A stretch of DNA of 64,000 bases from Marivibrio halodurans (GCF_017963645.1 NZ_JAGMWN010000012.1:1-64000); one strand, 5' to 3'. Shown: positions 10,231 to 19,165, counted from the first letter of the stretch. A program made the numbers and translations. Notes: generated by a model not told the origin, from the letters alone.

Positions 10231-10457
10231 ATCAAATCTTGTTGATCATGCCCCATGCGGACGTCCCTCCCGGGTTCTCGGCCAGGGGCGCGTGCCGTGG
10301 CGATGCGGGACATCGCGAGGCACGGGTGACGCCGTCGGAGGGCGTTAGCGCGGCTTGACGATGCCCCGCATCGCCTGCGCCACCCTTCCTGCCCGCCTCC
10401 GTCCGTTCAGGGGAAAGCCGAACGCGATCCGCATGGGCGTGACCAACAAGATTTGGA
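10231..10457. repeat. Imperfect ~30-bp inverted repeat flanking ~165 bp
   Basis: The left arm 10231-10262 and right arm 10428-10457 are inverted copies sharing the core CAACAAGATTTG and CCGCATGGG, with only a few mismatches. The right arm ends at the stop codon of the tolC-like gene (10458-10460). The DNA between the arms encodes nothing I recognise. It could be a remnant of a small non-autonomous element or a long-range RNA stem downstream of tolC. Confidence 0.6.
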
Positions 10458-12518
10458 TTAGTCGGAGAAGAAGCCGTAGGGCACGGCCGGCGCCCGGCGC
10501 CCGGCGCCATCATTGGACACCGATCGGTCGGGCCGGGCGGCCGGCGCATCCGCCGATCGCACCGCCTCGCTCGCGGATGCTCCATTGGAAGGGGAGTCAA
10601 CATGGAGCTGCGCGCGCGGCGCCTTGCTGGGCGTGCCCGGGGCGCCCATACCCCATGTGCCCACTGGATCCCGGGCGCTGTCGTCATTCAGGTCGGACAC
10701 CGGCGGGGCGGACTGCCCGCCGAGCGACGTGAAATGCGCCGAGCGATCCTCCTCCCCGCCGCCGTTCGGGACAGGGCCCGCGGCCGCGTTCGCTTCCCGG
10801 GTCTCCTCGCTGACACGACGGATCGGCGCGATCTCCGGGAACCCATCGTCGTTCCGCGCACTCGGGTCCAACGGAGCGCTCGGATCCAGGGGCGCATTGG
10901 GGTCCAGCGGAGCGCTGGGGTCCAGTGGGGCGCTGGGGTCCAAGGGGGCATTGGGGTCGAGAGACGCGCCACCATCGGGTTCGGTATAGACCGACGGCGC
11001 TGGCAAGCCGTCCCCCGTCCCCGGCATCATGGTCGGATCGCCTTCTCCACCCTGCCCAACACCGCCCTCGCTCGGCGGTGCCGTCAATTGGCGTTCGAGG
11101 TCGATCTGATCCGGCGGCGTGGGGTCGAGTTCGGAACGCGCGGCGCCAAGCTGCGGCACATCCAAGGCGGCCAGCAGAATACCGCCGGTCGCGAGAATAC
11201 GATACACGGAGAAAAGTTCCGTGAATTCCGAGCTCACCAAATTACCGCGCGCCAGGAAGTACTCGTTCTCCGCATCGAGCAATTCAAGCAGATTACGGCC
11301 GCCGAGATCGAACTGCTGACGATAAGTCTGCCGCACGCGGTCGTTCGCCTCGACCTCGCGACGCTGCGCGCGCAATCGGTCGCGCGCGGCGGTCAGGGCG
11401 TTCCAGGCGAGGCGCATTTCCTCCTCGGTCAGGCGCATGGCGCGATTGTGCCGCTGACGCGCCTCGGCGATCCGATGAATAAGCTCCTGGCGCCGATTGA
11501 TATCCTGCCCGCCACGATAGAAATTATAGCGCAGGCGAAGCAAGGCAGACGCGCCGTAATCGGTGCCACGCGCGGCCTCCTGATTGCGCGCCGTGTCGGT
11601 CGTCATCTCCAGATCGACGGTCGGATAAAAAGCGCTCTTGCTCGTCTTGTATTCCTCCCGCGCCGTGTCGACATCGGCGCGGGTCACCGCGATCGTGGGA
11701 TTGTTGCGCAACGCGATCTCGACCGCGCCGTCCAGGCTCTTCGGCAAGGACCAGAGCGGTGGCTGCGGGCGATAAAGCTCCCCCGGACTCTCACCGATAA
11801 TCCGGACATAGGTGGCGTCCGCGTCGCGCAGCCGGGCCTCGGCCTCGGTCAAGGTCGATTCCGCCGCGGCAAGGCGCGACTGCGCCTGCTGGATATCCGC
11901 GACCGTCGCGGCACCGCCGGCCGCCTTGGCCTCGACGAGTTCCAGCGTCTGCTCATGGCTGCGGACATTATCCTCGGCGATCGCCACCAGCTCGCGTTGG
12001 CGCAAGGACTCCAGATAAGCCTCGATCGCGTCGAGGCCGACGAACTCCGACGTCTCCCGAACCCGCCGCGCGGCGGAGACCACGCGGCTTTCCTGCCGCG
12101 AGACATCGGCGTCCGTGGCGAAGCCGTCGAATAGCGGCTGCACCAGGCTGACGCTGGCGTCATAGACCGGCATGCCGACATGATCGGAATCCCCGCCGGC
12201 CTTTTCACGATTGCGGGTCGAATTGTCCTTGGTCAGCTCATAGCCGGAAGAGGCGGAAAAATCGATGGTGGGATAGTACCCACCCTCGGCCTGTTCGAGT
12301 TCATACTCGACCGCGCGCTTGTTCTCCGCGACGATGCCGACATCCGGGTTGGTCTGAAGCGCGCTGCGCACCGCGTCCGTCAACTCGACCGCGCCAGCCG
12401 GCATGACCACCGGGATCGCGGCCAACACGGTGCCCGCCAGCAGCGCGCGCAGAAGCAACGGCCGTCGTGGCTGCCTCGCCCTCACGGGCTGCGCCTCCTT
12501 CTGGCTGTTCCCCCGCAT
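10458..12518 (-). CDS. TolC-family outer membrane efflux/secretion protein with C-terminal disordered extension
   Basis: 686 aa from the ATG at 12518, chosen over an upstream GTG at 12560 because GAAGGG lies 6 nt before it and the signal peptide then sits at the true N-terminus (hydrophobic core LLLRALLAGTVLAAI, cleavage near AGA-VEL). Residues about 45-450 show the two-fold TolC/OEP pattern (ELTDAVRSALQTNP, later VEIALRNNPTIAVTRAD; long helices with RQELVAIAEDNVRSHEQ). This is the outer-membrane channel of tripartite type I exporters. The gene precedes the giant adhesin in the same orientation, so it probably serves adhesin export. The last 235 residues, from LDVPQ onward, are unusual for TolC: low-complexity, Pro/Asp/Ser-rich, with LDPxAP repeats. 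No ABC or membrane-fusion subunit is visible in the window. Confidence 0.9.
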   Translation of the reverse strand: MRGNSQKEAQPVRARQPRRPLLLRALLAGTVLAAIPVVMPAGAVELTDAVRSALQTNPDVGIVAENKRAVEYELEQAEGGYYPTIDFSASSGYELTKDNSTRNREKAGGDSDHVGMPVYDASVSLVQPLFDGFATDADVSRQESRVVSAARRVRETSEFVGLDAIEAYLESLRQRELVAIAEDNVRSHEQTLELVEAKAAGGAATVADIQQAQSRLAAAESTLTEAEARLRDADATYVRIIGESPGELYRPQPPLWSLPKSLDGAVEIALRNNPTIAVTRADVDTAREEYKTSKSAFYPTVDLEMTTDTARNQEAARGTDYGASALLRLRYNFYRGGQDINRRQELIHRIAEARQRHNRAMRLTEEEMRLAWNALTAARDRLRAQRREVEANDRVRQTYRQQFDLGGRNLLELLDAENEYFLARGNLVSSEFTELFSVYRILATGGILLAALDVPQLGAARSELDPTPPDQIDLERQLTAPPSEGGVGQGGEGDPTMMPGTGDGLPAPSVYTEPDGGASLDPNAPLDPSAPLDPSAPLDPNAPLDPSAPLDPSARNDDGFPEIAPIRRVSEETREANAAAGPVPNGGGEEDRSAHFTSLGGQSAPPVSDLNDDSARDPVGTWGMGAPGTPSKAPRAQLHVDSPSNGASASEAVRSADAPAARPDRSVSNDGAGRRAPAVPYGFFSD
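10865..10960 (-). repeat. 18-bp tandem repeats encoding LDPxAP in the TolC tail
   Basis: Five full 18-bp units plus a partial one start at 10865 and encode LDPSAP/LDPNAP hexapeptides at about residues 520-553 of the TolC-family protein. The units differ only at a few bases, so copy number may vary between strains. Confidence 0.85.
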
Positions 12519-13054
12519 ATACCGCCCTTCGTTCACGGACCGCCGGACCCATCCTTGCACCGAATAGGCGAAGCCCCGTTCCGCATTTCTCCGAGACCCT
12601 CGGAAAGCGCAGCCAAGGACTCCTCGCTACAGAACGGGTATCCACCCTCTATCAAAGACTAGATATAGTATAGAATACCATATCTTTGCCAGAGAAAACC
12701 GTCCCGATAAGATGGCATTCGGCCTGATTTCACCGAAATCGTCCGCCGCCCCGCGATCCGGGAAGCGCTGGCCGCCCGCGCGAGGCGCTTGCGTCAAATA
12801 CATGATGACACTACGGTTTCCGTCGGGAGTAGGGGAAACGTGCCGTCGCGACGGCTGGCCGGCCGCCCGAACAGGGCGGGACGGCGCACGGACGGTCAGG
12901 TGGGGTACGTCGATTTATTGGGGGCAGGGCCGCCTGTGACGCAGTATGAATCCGACATCCGTGATTTTCCCGGGAGGCGCGAAACGCGCGCCCTGCATGA
13001 AAATTCGGGCCCGGCATGCCCTTACCGGACATCGATTCAGCGGACGGAGGCCGC
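12519..13054. other. Divergent intergenic region, tolC-like gene / amino acid ABC operon
   Basis: This 536-bp gap separates the minus-strand tolC-like gene from the plus-strand ABC operon. I see no recognisable gene. It contains a 25-bp AT-rich palindrome (12661-12685) and presumably the promoters of both directions. No convincing -35/-10 pair could be fixed. Confidence 0.6.
12661..12685. promoter_or_regulatory. 25-bp AT-rich palindrome upstream of tolC-like gene
   Basis: The half-sites AGATAT-n-GTAT and ATAC-n-ATATCT are perfect inverted copies around a 3-bp centre, allowing mismatches at the n positions. It lies about 145 bp upstream of the tolC-like ATG, in the only AT-rich patch of this gap. 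It looks like a dimeric regulator site. The regulator is unknown. Confidence 0.45.
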
Positions 13055-13828
13055 ATGACGGACGCGGCGCCGGTTCTGGAGGTCGAGGACCTGCACAAGA
13101 GCTTCGGCGAGATCGAGGTTCTCAAGGGCATTTCCCTGACCGCCAATCGAGGCGACGTCATCGCGATGCTCGGCTCCTCGGGCTCCGGCAAGAGCACCTT
13201 TCTGCGCTGCCTCAATCTTCTTGAGACACCGAACTCCGGCAAGGTCTCGGTCCAGGGCGAAACCATCCGTATGGGCTTGAAGCGGGGATTGCCCGCCGCC
13301 ACCGACCGGCGTCAGGTGGAACGTATCCGCACACGCCTCGCCATGGTCTTCCAGGGCTTCAATCTCTGGTCCCACATGACGGTCCTGGAAAATGTCGTCG
13401 AGGCGCCGATCCATGTGTTGGGCCTGGGCCGCGCCGAGGCGATGGAGCGCGCCGAAACGCTGCTTAACAAGGTCGGCATCTGGGAACGTCGCGATTATTA
13501 CCCGGCGCATATGTCCGGCGGTCAGCAGCAGCGCGCGGCGATCGCGCGCGCGCTCGCGATGAATCCGGACGTGCTGCTGTTCGACGAGCCGACCTCCGCG
13601 CTCGATCCTGAACTGGTGGGGGAGGTCCTGACGGTCATGCGCGATCTGGCGGAGGAAGGGCGCACGATGATCGTCGTCACGCATGAGATGGGATTCGCCC
13701 GCGACGTGGCCTCCGAGGTCGTGTTCCTGCATCAGGGCCAGATCGAGGAACAGGGTCCGCCCGGGCAGGTCTTCAAGAACCCGCGATCCGACCGATTCAG
13801 GCAGTTCCTGGCCCGAACCCGGGAATAG
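13055..13828 (+). CDS. Polar amino acid ABC transporter, ATP-binding subunit (HisP/GlnQ type)
   Basis: 257 aa. It energises import at the cytoplasmic membrane. Visible are Walker A (GSSGSGKST), the Q-loop region ([18 protein letters not shown]), the ABC signature ([14 protein letters not shown]), Walker B ([14 protein letters not shown]) and the switch His (VVTHEMGF). These features and the length are typical of the HisP/OccP/NocP group. An in-frame start at 13016 exists, but 13055 is preferred because GGAGG lies just upstream and the ABC domain then begins at the usual distance. It is the first gene of a four-gene set with a binding protein and two permeases. Substrate is most likely a basic or opine-like amino acid, inferred from the HisPJQM-like layout only. 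Confidence 0.93.
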   Translation: MTDAAPVLEVEDLHKSFGEIEVLKGISLTANRGDVIAMLGSSGSGKSTFLRCLNLLETPNSGKVSVQGETIRMGLKRGLPAATDRRQVERIRTRLAMVFQGFNLWSHMTVLENVVEAPIHVLGLGRAEAMERAETLLNKVGIWERRDYYPAHMSGGQQQRAAIARALAMNPDVLLFDEPTSALDPELVGEVLTVMRDLAEEGRTMIVVTHEMGFARDVASEVVFLHQGQIEEQGPPGQVFKNPRSDRFRQFLARTRE

Positions 13829-13967
13829 GGTCCGGCATACCGGCCCCACGAGACGATCGCGAGAAAAGCGGGAGCGAGCGGGGCGGCAGATGCATTCAAC
13901 CGACGGGTCGCGCGGCGGACGGGATGGACGGCCGGCGACCCGGCAAAACAGGGAGCACGAGAAAACG

Positions 13968-14762
13968 ATGCGGTTTACGAGACTAACGGCCACGATCGCC
14001 GCGGGCGCTTTCGCCCTCGGCCTCGGCATGGGCGCGGCGAGCGCCGAAGACACGCTGCGGATCGGCGTCGAGGGCGCCTATCCCCCCTTCTCCTGGACCG
14101 AAGCCGACGGCACCCTCAAGGGCTTCGACATCGATATCGCCCGCGCGCTGTGCGAGCAGATGGGCCGCGACTGCGAATTGGTGCCCCAGGATTGGGACGG
14201 CATCATTCCGGCGCTGCTGGCGAAGAAGTACGATGCCATCGTCGCCTCCATGTCGATCACGGAAGAGCGCAAGAAGCGCGTCAACTTCACGGACAAGTAC
14301 TACAACACCCCGGCCAAGTTCGTCGCGCCGGCCGACGCCGATTTCGAGGCGACGACGGAAGGCCTGGACGGCAAGGTCGTCGGCGTCCAGCGCGGCACGA
14401 TCCACCAGTGCTATATGGAGAAGGCGTTCCCGGACGTCGAACTGGCGCTTTACGCCACGCAGGAAGAGGTCTTCCTCGACCTCGCCTCGGGCCGCATCGA
14501 CGCGCAGATTTCCGACTCGATCCAGGCGAAGGAAGGCTTCCTCGACAAGGAGGAAGGCGAGGGCTTCGCCTTCCTCGGCGATGATCAGTTCGATCTGGAG
14601 TGTCATGGCGAGGGCGCCGGCATCGCGGTGCGCAAGGAGGACGACGACCTCCGCGTCGCCTTCAACGACGCGATCAAGGCCCTGCGAGAAAACGGCACCT
14701 ATGCCGAAATCAACGACAAGTATTTCGAGTTCGACGTCTACGGCGCCGAGCCCGGATCCTGA
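13968..14762 (+). CDS. Periplasmic polar amino acid-binding protein (LAO/HisJ type)
   Basis: 264 aa. A signal peptide (core TIAAGAFALGLGMGAASA, cleavage before EDTLRIG) is followed by the family-3 solute-binding fold: GVEGAYPPFSWTEADG, the FDIDIARALCEQMG region, PQDWDGIIPALLAKKYDAI, and SMSITEERKKRVNFTDKYY. These are the hallmarks of lysine/arginine/ornithine- and histidine-binding proteins. Cysteines in CEQMGRDC match the disulfide pair common in the LAO group. It lies between the ATPase gene and the two permeases. A hairpin follows the stop codon, which may raise the level of this component over the permeases. Confidence 0.93.
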   Translation: MRFTRLTATIAAGAFALGLGMGAASAEDTLRIGVEGAYPPFSWTEADGTLKGFDIDIARALCEQMGRDCELVPQDWDGIIPALLAKKYDAIVASMSITEERKKRVNFTDKYYNTPAKFVAPADADFEATTEGLDGKVVGVQRGTIHQCYMEKAFPDVELALYATQEEVFLDLASGRIDAQISDSIQAKEGFLDKEEGEGFAFLGDDQFDLECHGEGAGIAVRKEDDDLRVAFNDAIKALRENGTYAEINDKYFEFDVYGAEPGS

Positions 14763-14767
14763 TCGTC

Positions 14768-14784
14768 CGGCCGTTTAACGGCCG
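14768..14784 (+). promoter_or_regulatory. Perfect GC-rich stem-loop after binding-protein gene
   Basis: CGGCCGTT and AACGGCCG form an 8-bp perfect inverted repeat around one base, starting 5 bp after the binding-protein stop. In vivo the loop would be about 3 nt with 7 bp paired. Such hairpins between a solute-binding gene and permease genes often stabilise upstream mRNA or cause partial termination. Confidence 0.5.
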
Positions 14785-14877
14785 TGGCGCGGCCCGCCGG
14801 ACGGTTCCTTATGGGACCGCCCGGCGGCCTCGCCGCCACGAGATCCACCCTTTCCCCGGTAACGAGAGCGGATCGGC

Positions 14878-15567
14878 ATGGACCAGGTCGTCGCCTATCT
14901 GCCGAGCATCCTGAACGGGACGCTGGTCACCATCGCGCTGGCCTTGCTCTCCCTGGCCCTGGCGGTCGCCCTGGGATTACTGGGGGCCTGGGCCAAGCTA
15001 TCCGACAATCCGGGCGCCAATCGCCTGGGCGCCGCCTATACGACCCTCATCCGGGGCATCCCGGCGCTCGTCATGATGTTGCTGCTGTTCTATGGTGGAC
15101 AGGAAATCGTCAATCGCGTCGGCTCCGCCACCGGGCTTTGGGAATATTACGAGATCGACCATTTCACGGCCGGTGTCTTCGTCGTCGGCTTCATCATGGG
15201 CGCCTACTATACCGAAACCTTCCGGGGCGCCTATCTCTCCATTCCGCGCGGGCAGATCGAGGCGGCGACCGCTTGCGGCATGACGCCTCCACTGATCTTC
15301 CGGCGCATCGTCTGGCCACAACTCGTGCGCTACGCGCTGCCGGGCTTCACCAACAACTGGCTGGTCCATCTGAAGGAAACGGCGCTGGTCTCCGTTCTGG
15401 GACTGGAGGAACTGGTCCGCGAGAGCTTCGTCGCCGGCCGATCGACGCGCCAACTCTTCACCTTCATCTTCGTGGCGCTGGTGATCTATCTGATCCTGAC
15501 CGCGCTCTCCGAAACCGGCCTGCGCTGGCTCGACCGGCGCTACAGCCGCGGCGTCAGGAGGGCCTGA
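14878..15567 (+). CDS. Amino acid ABC transporter permease (HisQ type)
   Basis: 229 aa with about five hydrophobic helices. The BPD-transporter EAA loop is visible as QIEAATACGMTPPLIFRRIVWPQ, and the N-terminal PSILNGTLVTIALALLSLALAVALG segment is typical of the HisM/GlnP family. The end (TALSETGLRWLDRRYSRG) matches the usual C-terminus. It forms the membrane channel with the next gene, 4 bp downstream. The start at 14878 follows GAGAGCGGATCGGC. Together with its neighbours it makes a complete import complex. Confidence 0.92.
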   Translation: MDQVVAYLPSILNGTLVTIALALLSLALAVALGLLGAWAKLSDNPGANRLGAAYTTLIRGIPALVMMLLLFYGGQEIVNRVGSATGLWEYYEIDHFTAGVFVVGFIMGAYYTETFRGAYLSIPRGQIEAATACGMTPPLIFRRIVWPQLVRYALPGFTNNWLVHLKETALVSVLGLEELVRESFVAGRSTRQLFTFIFVALVIYLILTALSETGLRWLDRRYSRGVRRA

Positions 15568-15571
15568 GCCA

Positions 15572-16387
15572 ATGGCCGAAAGCGACGCGAGCGGCGGCAT
15601 GATAGAGACGATCCGGCAATTCTCGGCCGAAAGCTCGCCGATCGACTTCGTCATCATCCTCGAACATGGCGATCTGTTCCTGATGGGGTTGGTGCAGACC
15701 GTGGCGCTGGTCGGGCTGGCGCTGGTGATCGGCGGAGCGCTATCGATACCGCTGTCGCTAATCCGTGCCTACCGCCATCCGGTCCTCAACCCGATCGTCT
15801 GGGTCTATACCTATACGTTCCGGGGCACGCCGTTGCTGCTGCAACTCTATCTGATCTACTACGGCCTCGGTCAGTTCGAGGCCGTGCGCGAAAGCTTCCT
15901 TTGGCCGATCATGCGCGATGCTTGGTGGTGCACGCTGTTCGCCTTCGTGCTCAATACCTGCGCCTATACGACGGAAATCCTGCGCGGCGCGATCGACGCC
16001 ACCCCATGGGGCGAGGTGGAGGCCGCCAAGGCCGCCGGCATGTCGCCCGCCACCCGGGTGCGCCGGATCATCCTGCCCAGCGCTTTCCGCCGCGCCCTGC
16101 CGCAATATTCGAACGAGGTCATCTTCATGCTGCATGGCTCCGTCGTCGCCTCGACGGTGACGGTGCAGGATATCCTGGGCGTCGGCTGGACCCTGAACGG
16201 CAAATATTATCTGGCCTATGAGGGGTTCATCGCGGCCGCCGTGCTCTATGCCCTTCTGGTCTGGGGGATCAGCCGCCTGTTCCGGTATCTGGAGCGCCGC
16301 TACCTCTCCCACCTCCGCCCGAGGGACGGATCGTCCGGCGGCGGGAAACGCGGGCCGAAGGCGCCATCCCCCCAACCGGCGACGTGA
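15572..16387 (+). CDS. Amino acid ABC transporter permease (HisM type)
   Basis: 271 aa, second membrane subunit of the importer. It shows an LMGLVQTVALVGLALVIGGALS helix region, the YTFRGTPLLLQLYLIYYG motif characteristic of HisM, and the EAA loop EVEAAKAAGMSPATRVRRI. It starts 4 bp after the HisQ-type gene and is therefore cotranscribed. The C-terminal 20 residues are Gly/Pro/Lys-rich. Its stop lies only 9 bp from the stop of the convergent deacylase gene. Confidence 0.92.
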   Translation: MAESDASGGMIETIRQFSAESSPIDFVIILEHGDLFLMGLVQTVALVGLALVIGGALSIPLSLIRAYRHPVLNPIVWVYTYTFRGTPLLLQLYLIYYGLGQFEAVRESFLWPIMRDAWWCTLFAFVLNTCAYTTEILRGAIDATPWGEVEAAKAAGMSPATRVRRIILPSAFRRALPQYSNEVIFMLHGSVVASTVTVQDILGVGWTLNGKYYLAYEGFIAAAVLYALLVWGISRLFRYLERRYLSHLRPRDGSSGGGKRGPKAPSPQPAT

Positions 16388-16396
16388 GATTCGGCC

Positions 16397-17554
16397 TCAA
16401 TCCTCCAACAGGCTGCCCTTCTTGCGATAGCCGAGCGGCTTGTCACCGACGACCTTGACCAACCGGTCCCCGGGCTGAACCAGGCGATGTTCGTTATAGG
16501 TGAAGAGACGGCCCGTCTGCGCCGTCGTCACCTCGACGCGGTTCTCGCCTGGCACGGCGGCGGGGTCGATCAGGACGGCGACGACCTCCCCCTCCTCCAC
16601 CATCGCGCCGAGCGGACGCTGATAGGCTACGAGCCCCGCGATGGGGGCGTTGACGGTATCGACCGCATCCAGGCGATAGGCGGTCGATAAGCCGTCCGGG
16701 GGCGGGGTCAGCCCGTCCGCCGCGCCGGAGGCGAGCGCCCCGATCCGCGCCAGGAACCGCATCAACCCGGCCGCGTCCTGGCGTCCCAACTCGTCCGAGA
16801 CATCGTTCTTCCCGCGCAGTTCGATCGTCGCGCCGAAGCAGACGGCGGGCAGGTGCTCCGCCTCCGCCACGCCCGCTTCCGCGAGGCGCCACCAAAGCTC
16901 GACCGGCGCGGTGTCGAAGGCGCCGCCACCGGCCTCCTCCTCCAACAGGACGATCCCTATGCCCATCGCCTGGGCCAGCGTCATCGCCGTCCCCGCCCGC
17001 GCCTCATTGGCATAGAGATGCGGTTCCGCCTCCCCGTCGCAATGCAGGTCGAGCACATGATCCGCGTCGGCGGAAAGCCGCATCAATGTCTTGCGCCATT
17101 GCATGGTCGGCGTGCGATCCGGCAAATCGTCGAGAGCCTCGCGCAGCGCCCCGCGCACCCGCGTCACATCCGCCGCGACATCGCCGGAGAGCGGGCCATT
17201 CAGCCGATCCTTCACCAACGGCGCGAGGTCGGCCCAATCGCGGTTGTAATTACCGCTGCCGTCATAGGCATAGCGGCCGGAAACGATACCGCCCAAGCGG
17301 TTGTCCATGCCGAGCGGATTGGCATAAGGCACGACCACGATCTCGCCCACGATCCGGCCGGCCGCGTCCGCATCGTCCAGCAGCGGCAGCAGGTGATGCA
17401 GCGCCATCAGCCCGGGCCATTCATCCGCATGCAGCGCCGCCTGGAGATAGACCTTCGGACGCGCGCCCTCCCGGCCATAGCGATGGACGACGAGGCTGCG
17501 CTCGACACCGGGCGTGGGTGCCAGAAGCGGCAGGGTCTCGGTGCGACGGGACAT
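16397..17554 (-). CDS. Succinylglutamate desuccinylase/aspartoacylase-family zinc deacylase
   Basis: 385 aa from the ATG at 17554, with AAGGAG 8 nt upstream. Zinc-binding motifs of the AstE/aspartoacylase branch of the M14 fold are visible: LQAALHADEWPG (H and E) early on, NRD near residue 110, and DLHCDGEAEPHLY with the third ligand. The last about 80 residues form a biotinyl/lipoyl-like beta region (APIAGLVAYQRPLGAMVEEGEVVAVL) common to this subfamily. The enzyme hydrolyses an N-acyl or peptide-like bond of a small amino acid derivative. Substrate cannot be read from sequence. It converges on an amino acid ABC importer, so it may act on the imported compound, which is inference. Confidence 0.85.
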   Translation of the reverse strand: MSRRTETLPLLAPTPGVERSLVVHRYGREGARPKVYLQAALHADEWPGLMALHHLLPLLDDADAAGRIVGEIVVVPYANPLGMDNRLGGIVSGRYAYDGSGNYNRDWADLAPLVKDRLNGPLSGDVAADVTRVRGALREALDDLPDRTPTMQWRKTLMRLSADADHVLDLHCDGEAEPHLYANEARAGTAMTLAQAMGIGIVLLEEEAGGGAFDTAPVELWWRLAEAGVAEAEHLPAVCFGATIELRGKNDVSDELGRQDAAGLMRFLARIGALASGAADGLTPPPDGLSTAYRLDAVDTVNAPIAGLVAYQRPLGAMVEEGEVVAVLIDPAAVPGENRVEVTTAQTGRLFTYNEHRLVQPGDRLVKVVGDKPLGYRKKGSLLED

Positions 17555-17748
17555 GGGGTAATCTCCTTGCCGATTAAGAAATCGGATGCGGCGCGAGACC
17601 AAAGGAATATGCCCGCCCCCATGGACGCGCAAGGGGGCCGGCGCTAGGCTGCACCTGAAGAGTGCCCGTCCCGAGGGTACCGGAGGAAACGCCACGTCAT
17701 GTCAGAGAAACGACGTCCCGCCGGCCGCGCCACGATCCGGCGGGCCGC

Positions 17749-18552
17749 ATGAATTTCGTTCCGATCACGGATCCACTGTTCTATCTGGTCGCGATCCCCG
17801 GCGTTCTCGTCGCCGGAATATCGAAGGGCGGATTCGGCGGCGGGTTGGGCATCGTCGCCGTGCCGGCGATGGCCCTCGTCATAGGGCCGGTGCAAGCGGC
17901 GGCGATCATGTTGCCGATCCTGTGCGTGATGGACCTGTTCGGCCTCGCCGCCTATCGGCGGAAGGCGGATTGGCGCAATCTGATGTGTCTACTGCCGGGC
18001 GCGCTCGTCGGCACAGCCATCGGCGCGCTCACCTTCCATTGGTTCGACGCGGATGCGGTTCGGCTGACGATCGGCCTCGTCGCCGTGATTTTCACGCTGC
18101 ATCACTGGTCGGGCACCGGCACGCGACGCAGGCCCCCGGGCCCGGACGAAGGCGACACGATGCCGGGGCCGAGCCATGTACGGGGCGGCATCTGGGGAAC
18201 ATTCGCCGGTTTCACGAGTTTCGTCGCCCATGCGGGCGGCCCGCCGGTACAGTTCTACATGCTGCCGCAACGGGTCGATAAGACGCTTTATGTCGGAACG
18301 ACCGTCTGGCTCTTCTTCATCGTGAATGCGGTCAAGCTGGTCCCCTATTCGACACTCGGCCTGTTCTCCGTTCAGAATCTCGGCACCTCGCTCGCTCTTC
18401 TGCCTCTCGCTCCGATCGGCATCTGGATCGGCGTGCGCCTGCATGGTCTCGTCGGCCAAGCGCTCTTCTATCGTATCGCCTATGGCCTATTGTTCCTGAC
18501 CGGATTGAAGCTGTGCTGGGATGGGATCGACGGGCTCTTGCGCGTGACTTGA
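17749..18552 (+). CDS. TauE/SafE-family membrane permease
   Basis: 267 aa, about eight hydrophobic segments. The signature glycine-rich start GISKGGFGGGLGIVAVPAMAL and the mirrored second-half motif WGTFAGFTSFVAHAGGPPVQ are diagnostic for the TauE/SafE family of anion (sulfite, sulfoacetate or related) exporters in the cytoplasmic membrane. The start at 17749 puts the first helix right at the N-terminus. Longer in-frame starts would add an Arg-rich tail and were rejected. It is divergent from the deacylase. No sulfur genes lie nearby, so substrate is open. Confidence 0.9.
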   Translation: MNFVPITDPLFYLVAIPGVLVAGISKGGFGGGLGIVAVPAMALVIGPVQAAAIMLPILCVMDLFGLAAYRRKADWRNLMCLLPGALVGTAIGALTFHWFDADAVRLTIGLVAVIFTLHHWSGTGTRRRPPGPDEGDTMPGPSHVRGGIWGTFAGFTSFVAHAGGPPVQFYMLPQRVDKTLYVGTTVWLFFIVNAVKLVPYSTLGLFSVQNLGTSLALLPLAPIGIWIGVRLHGLVGQALFYRIAYGLLFLTGLKLCWDGIDGLLRVT

Positions 18553-18616
18553 CCGGCCGGCGCGATGGCATGGGAAGTGGGTATTGCGAGGGATCAACCG
18601 TGACAGGATTCTCGCC

Positions 18617-19165
18617 ATGACGGACGTGAACGCCATCGCCAAGGCATCCGTGGAGGTGCGAGACATGATCGCGGCATGGGCCATGGCACGCGCCGATGGC
18701 GCACCGGTTCCATTTAAGCGCGACTTCGATCCGATAGCGATTCCACGCCTGCTGCCGCATATCTGGATCTATCGGTTCGACCCCGAGCTGGACGACTTCG
18801 TTTGTCGGCTGGCGGGCGAGCGCATCAACCTCGCCTGGGGTGCCGTCAGCTTGCGCGGACAACGGTTTCGCGATATCGTCGGGGTGAAGAATCACGCATC
18901 GGCCCTGCGCCGGTGGCTCGACGTGATCCAGACGCCCCTCGTCCAATATGGAATGCAGGAGGACCCGCTCGGCGGCACGAATCACGCCGAACGGCTGGTT
19001 CTCCCCATGGCCTCCGAGGGGGGCACGGTCGACTACACGATCGGATTGAGCCTCTATGAGCGGCGGCAGACCGACCATAAGCTGACACCCCCGGTCTGGG
19101 ACAATGTTCATCGAATCGCCTGCGCGGAGTTGGACGCCGATTTCCTGGCGCGTTTGAAGCGTTAG
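18617..19165 (+). CDS. PAS-domain protein (PAS_5-like), single domain
   Basis: 182 aa, soluble. The sequence FDPIAIPRLLPHIWIYRFD, VCRLAGERINLAWG, LRGQRFRDI and ERLVLPMASEGGTVDYTIGLSLY matches the small stand-alone PAS_5 proteins frequent in Alphaproteobacteria (often named PAS domain-containing protein). There is no output domain. Partners and ligand are unknown. The ATG at 18617 has AGGA 8 nt upstream. An upstream TTG at 18584 is possible but weaker. It follows the TauE-type gene by 64 bp and could be cotranscribed with it. Confidence 0.75.
   Translation: MTDVNAIAKASVEVRDMIAAWAMARADGAPVPFKRDFDPIAIPRLLPHIWIYRFDPELDDFVCRLAGERINLAWGAVSLRGQRFRDIVGVKNHASALRRWLDVIQTPLVQYGMQEDPLGGTNHAERLVLPMASEGGTVDYTIGLSLYERRQTDHKLTPPVWDNVHRIACAELDADFLARLKR

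Larger units (their letters stand above)
9675..10457 (-). promoter_or_regulatory. Long leader between tolC-like gene and adhesin, with AT-rich core
   Basis: This 783-bp gap holds no recognisable gene. Bases about 9858-9950 are strikingly AT-rich against a GC-rich background and lie about 190-280 bp upstream of the adhesin ATG. On the minus strand TTTGGG is followed 16 nt later by TAAAAT, a weak candidate core promoter. The AT-rich stretch is a plausible promoter or silencer-binding region for the adhesin. The gap also holds a GGACGC microsatellite and one arm pair of an inverted repeat, listed separately. Confidence 0.45.
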
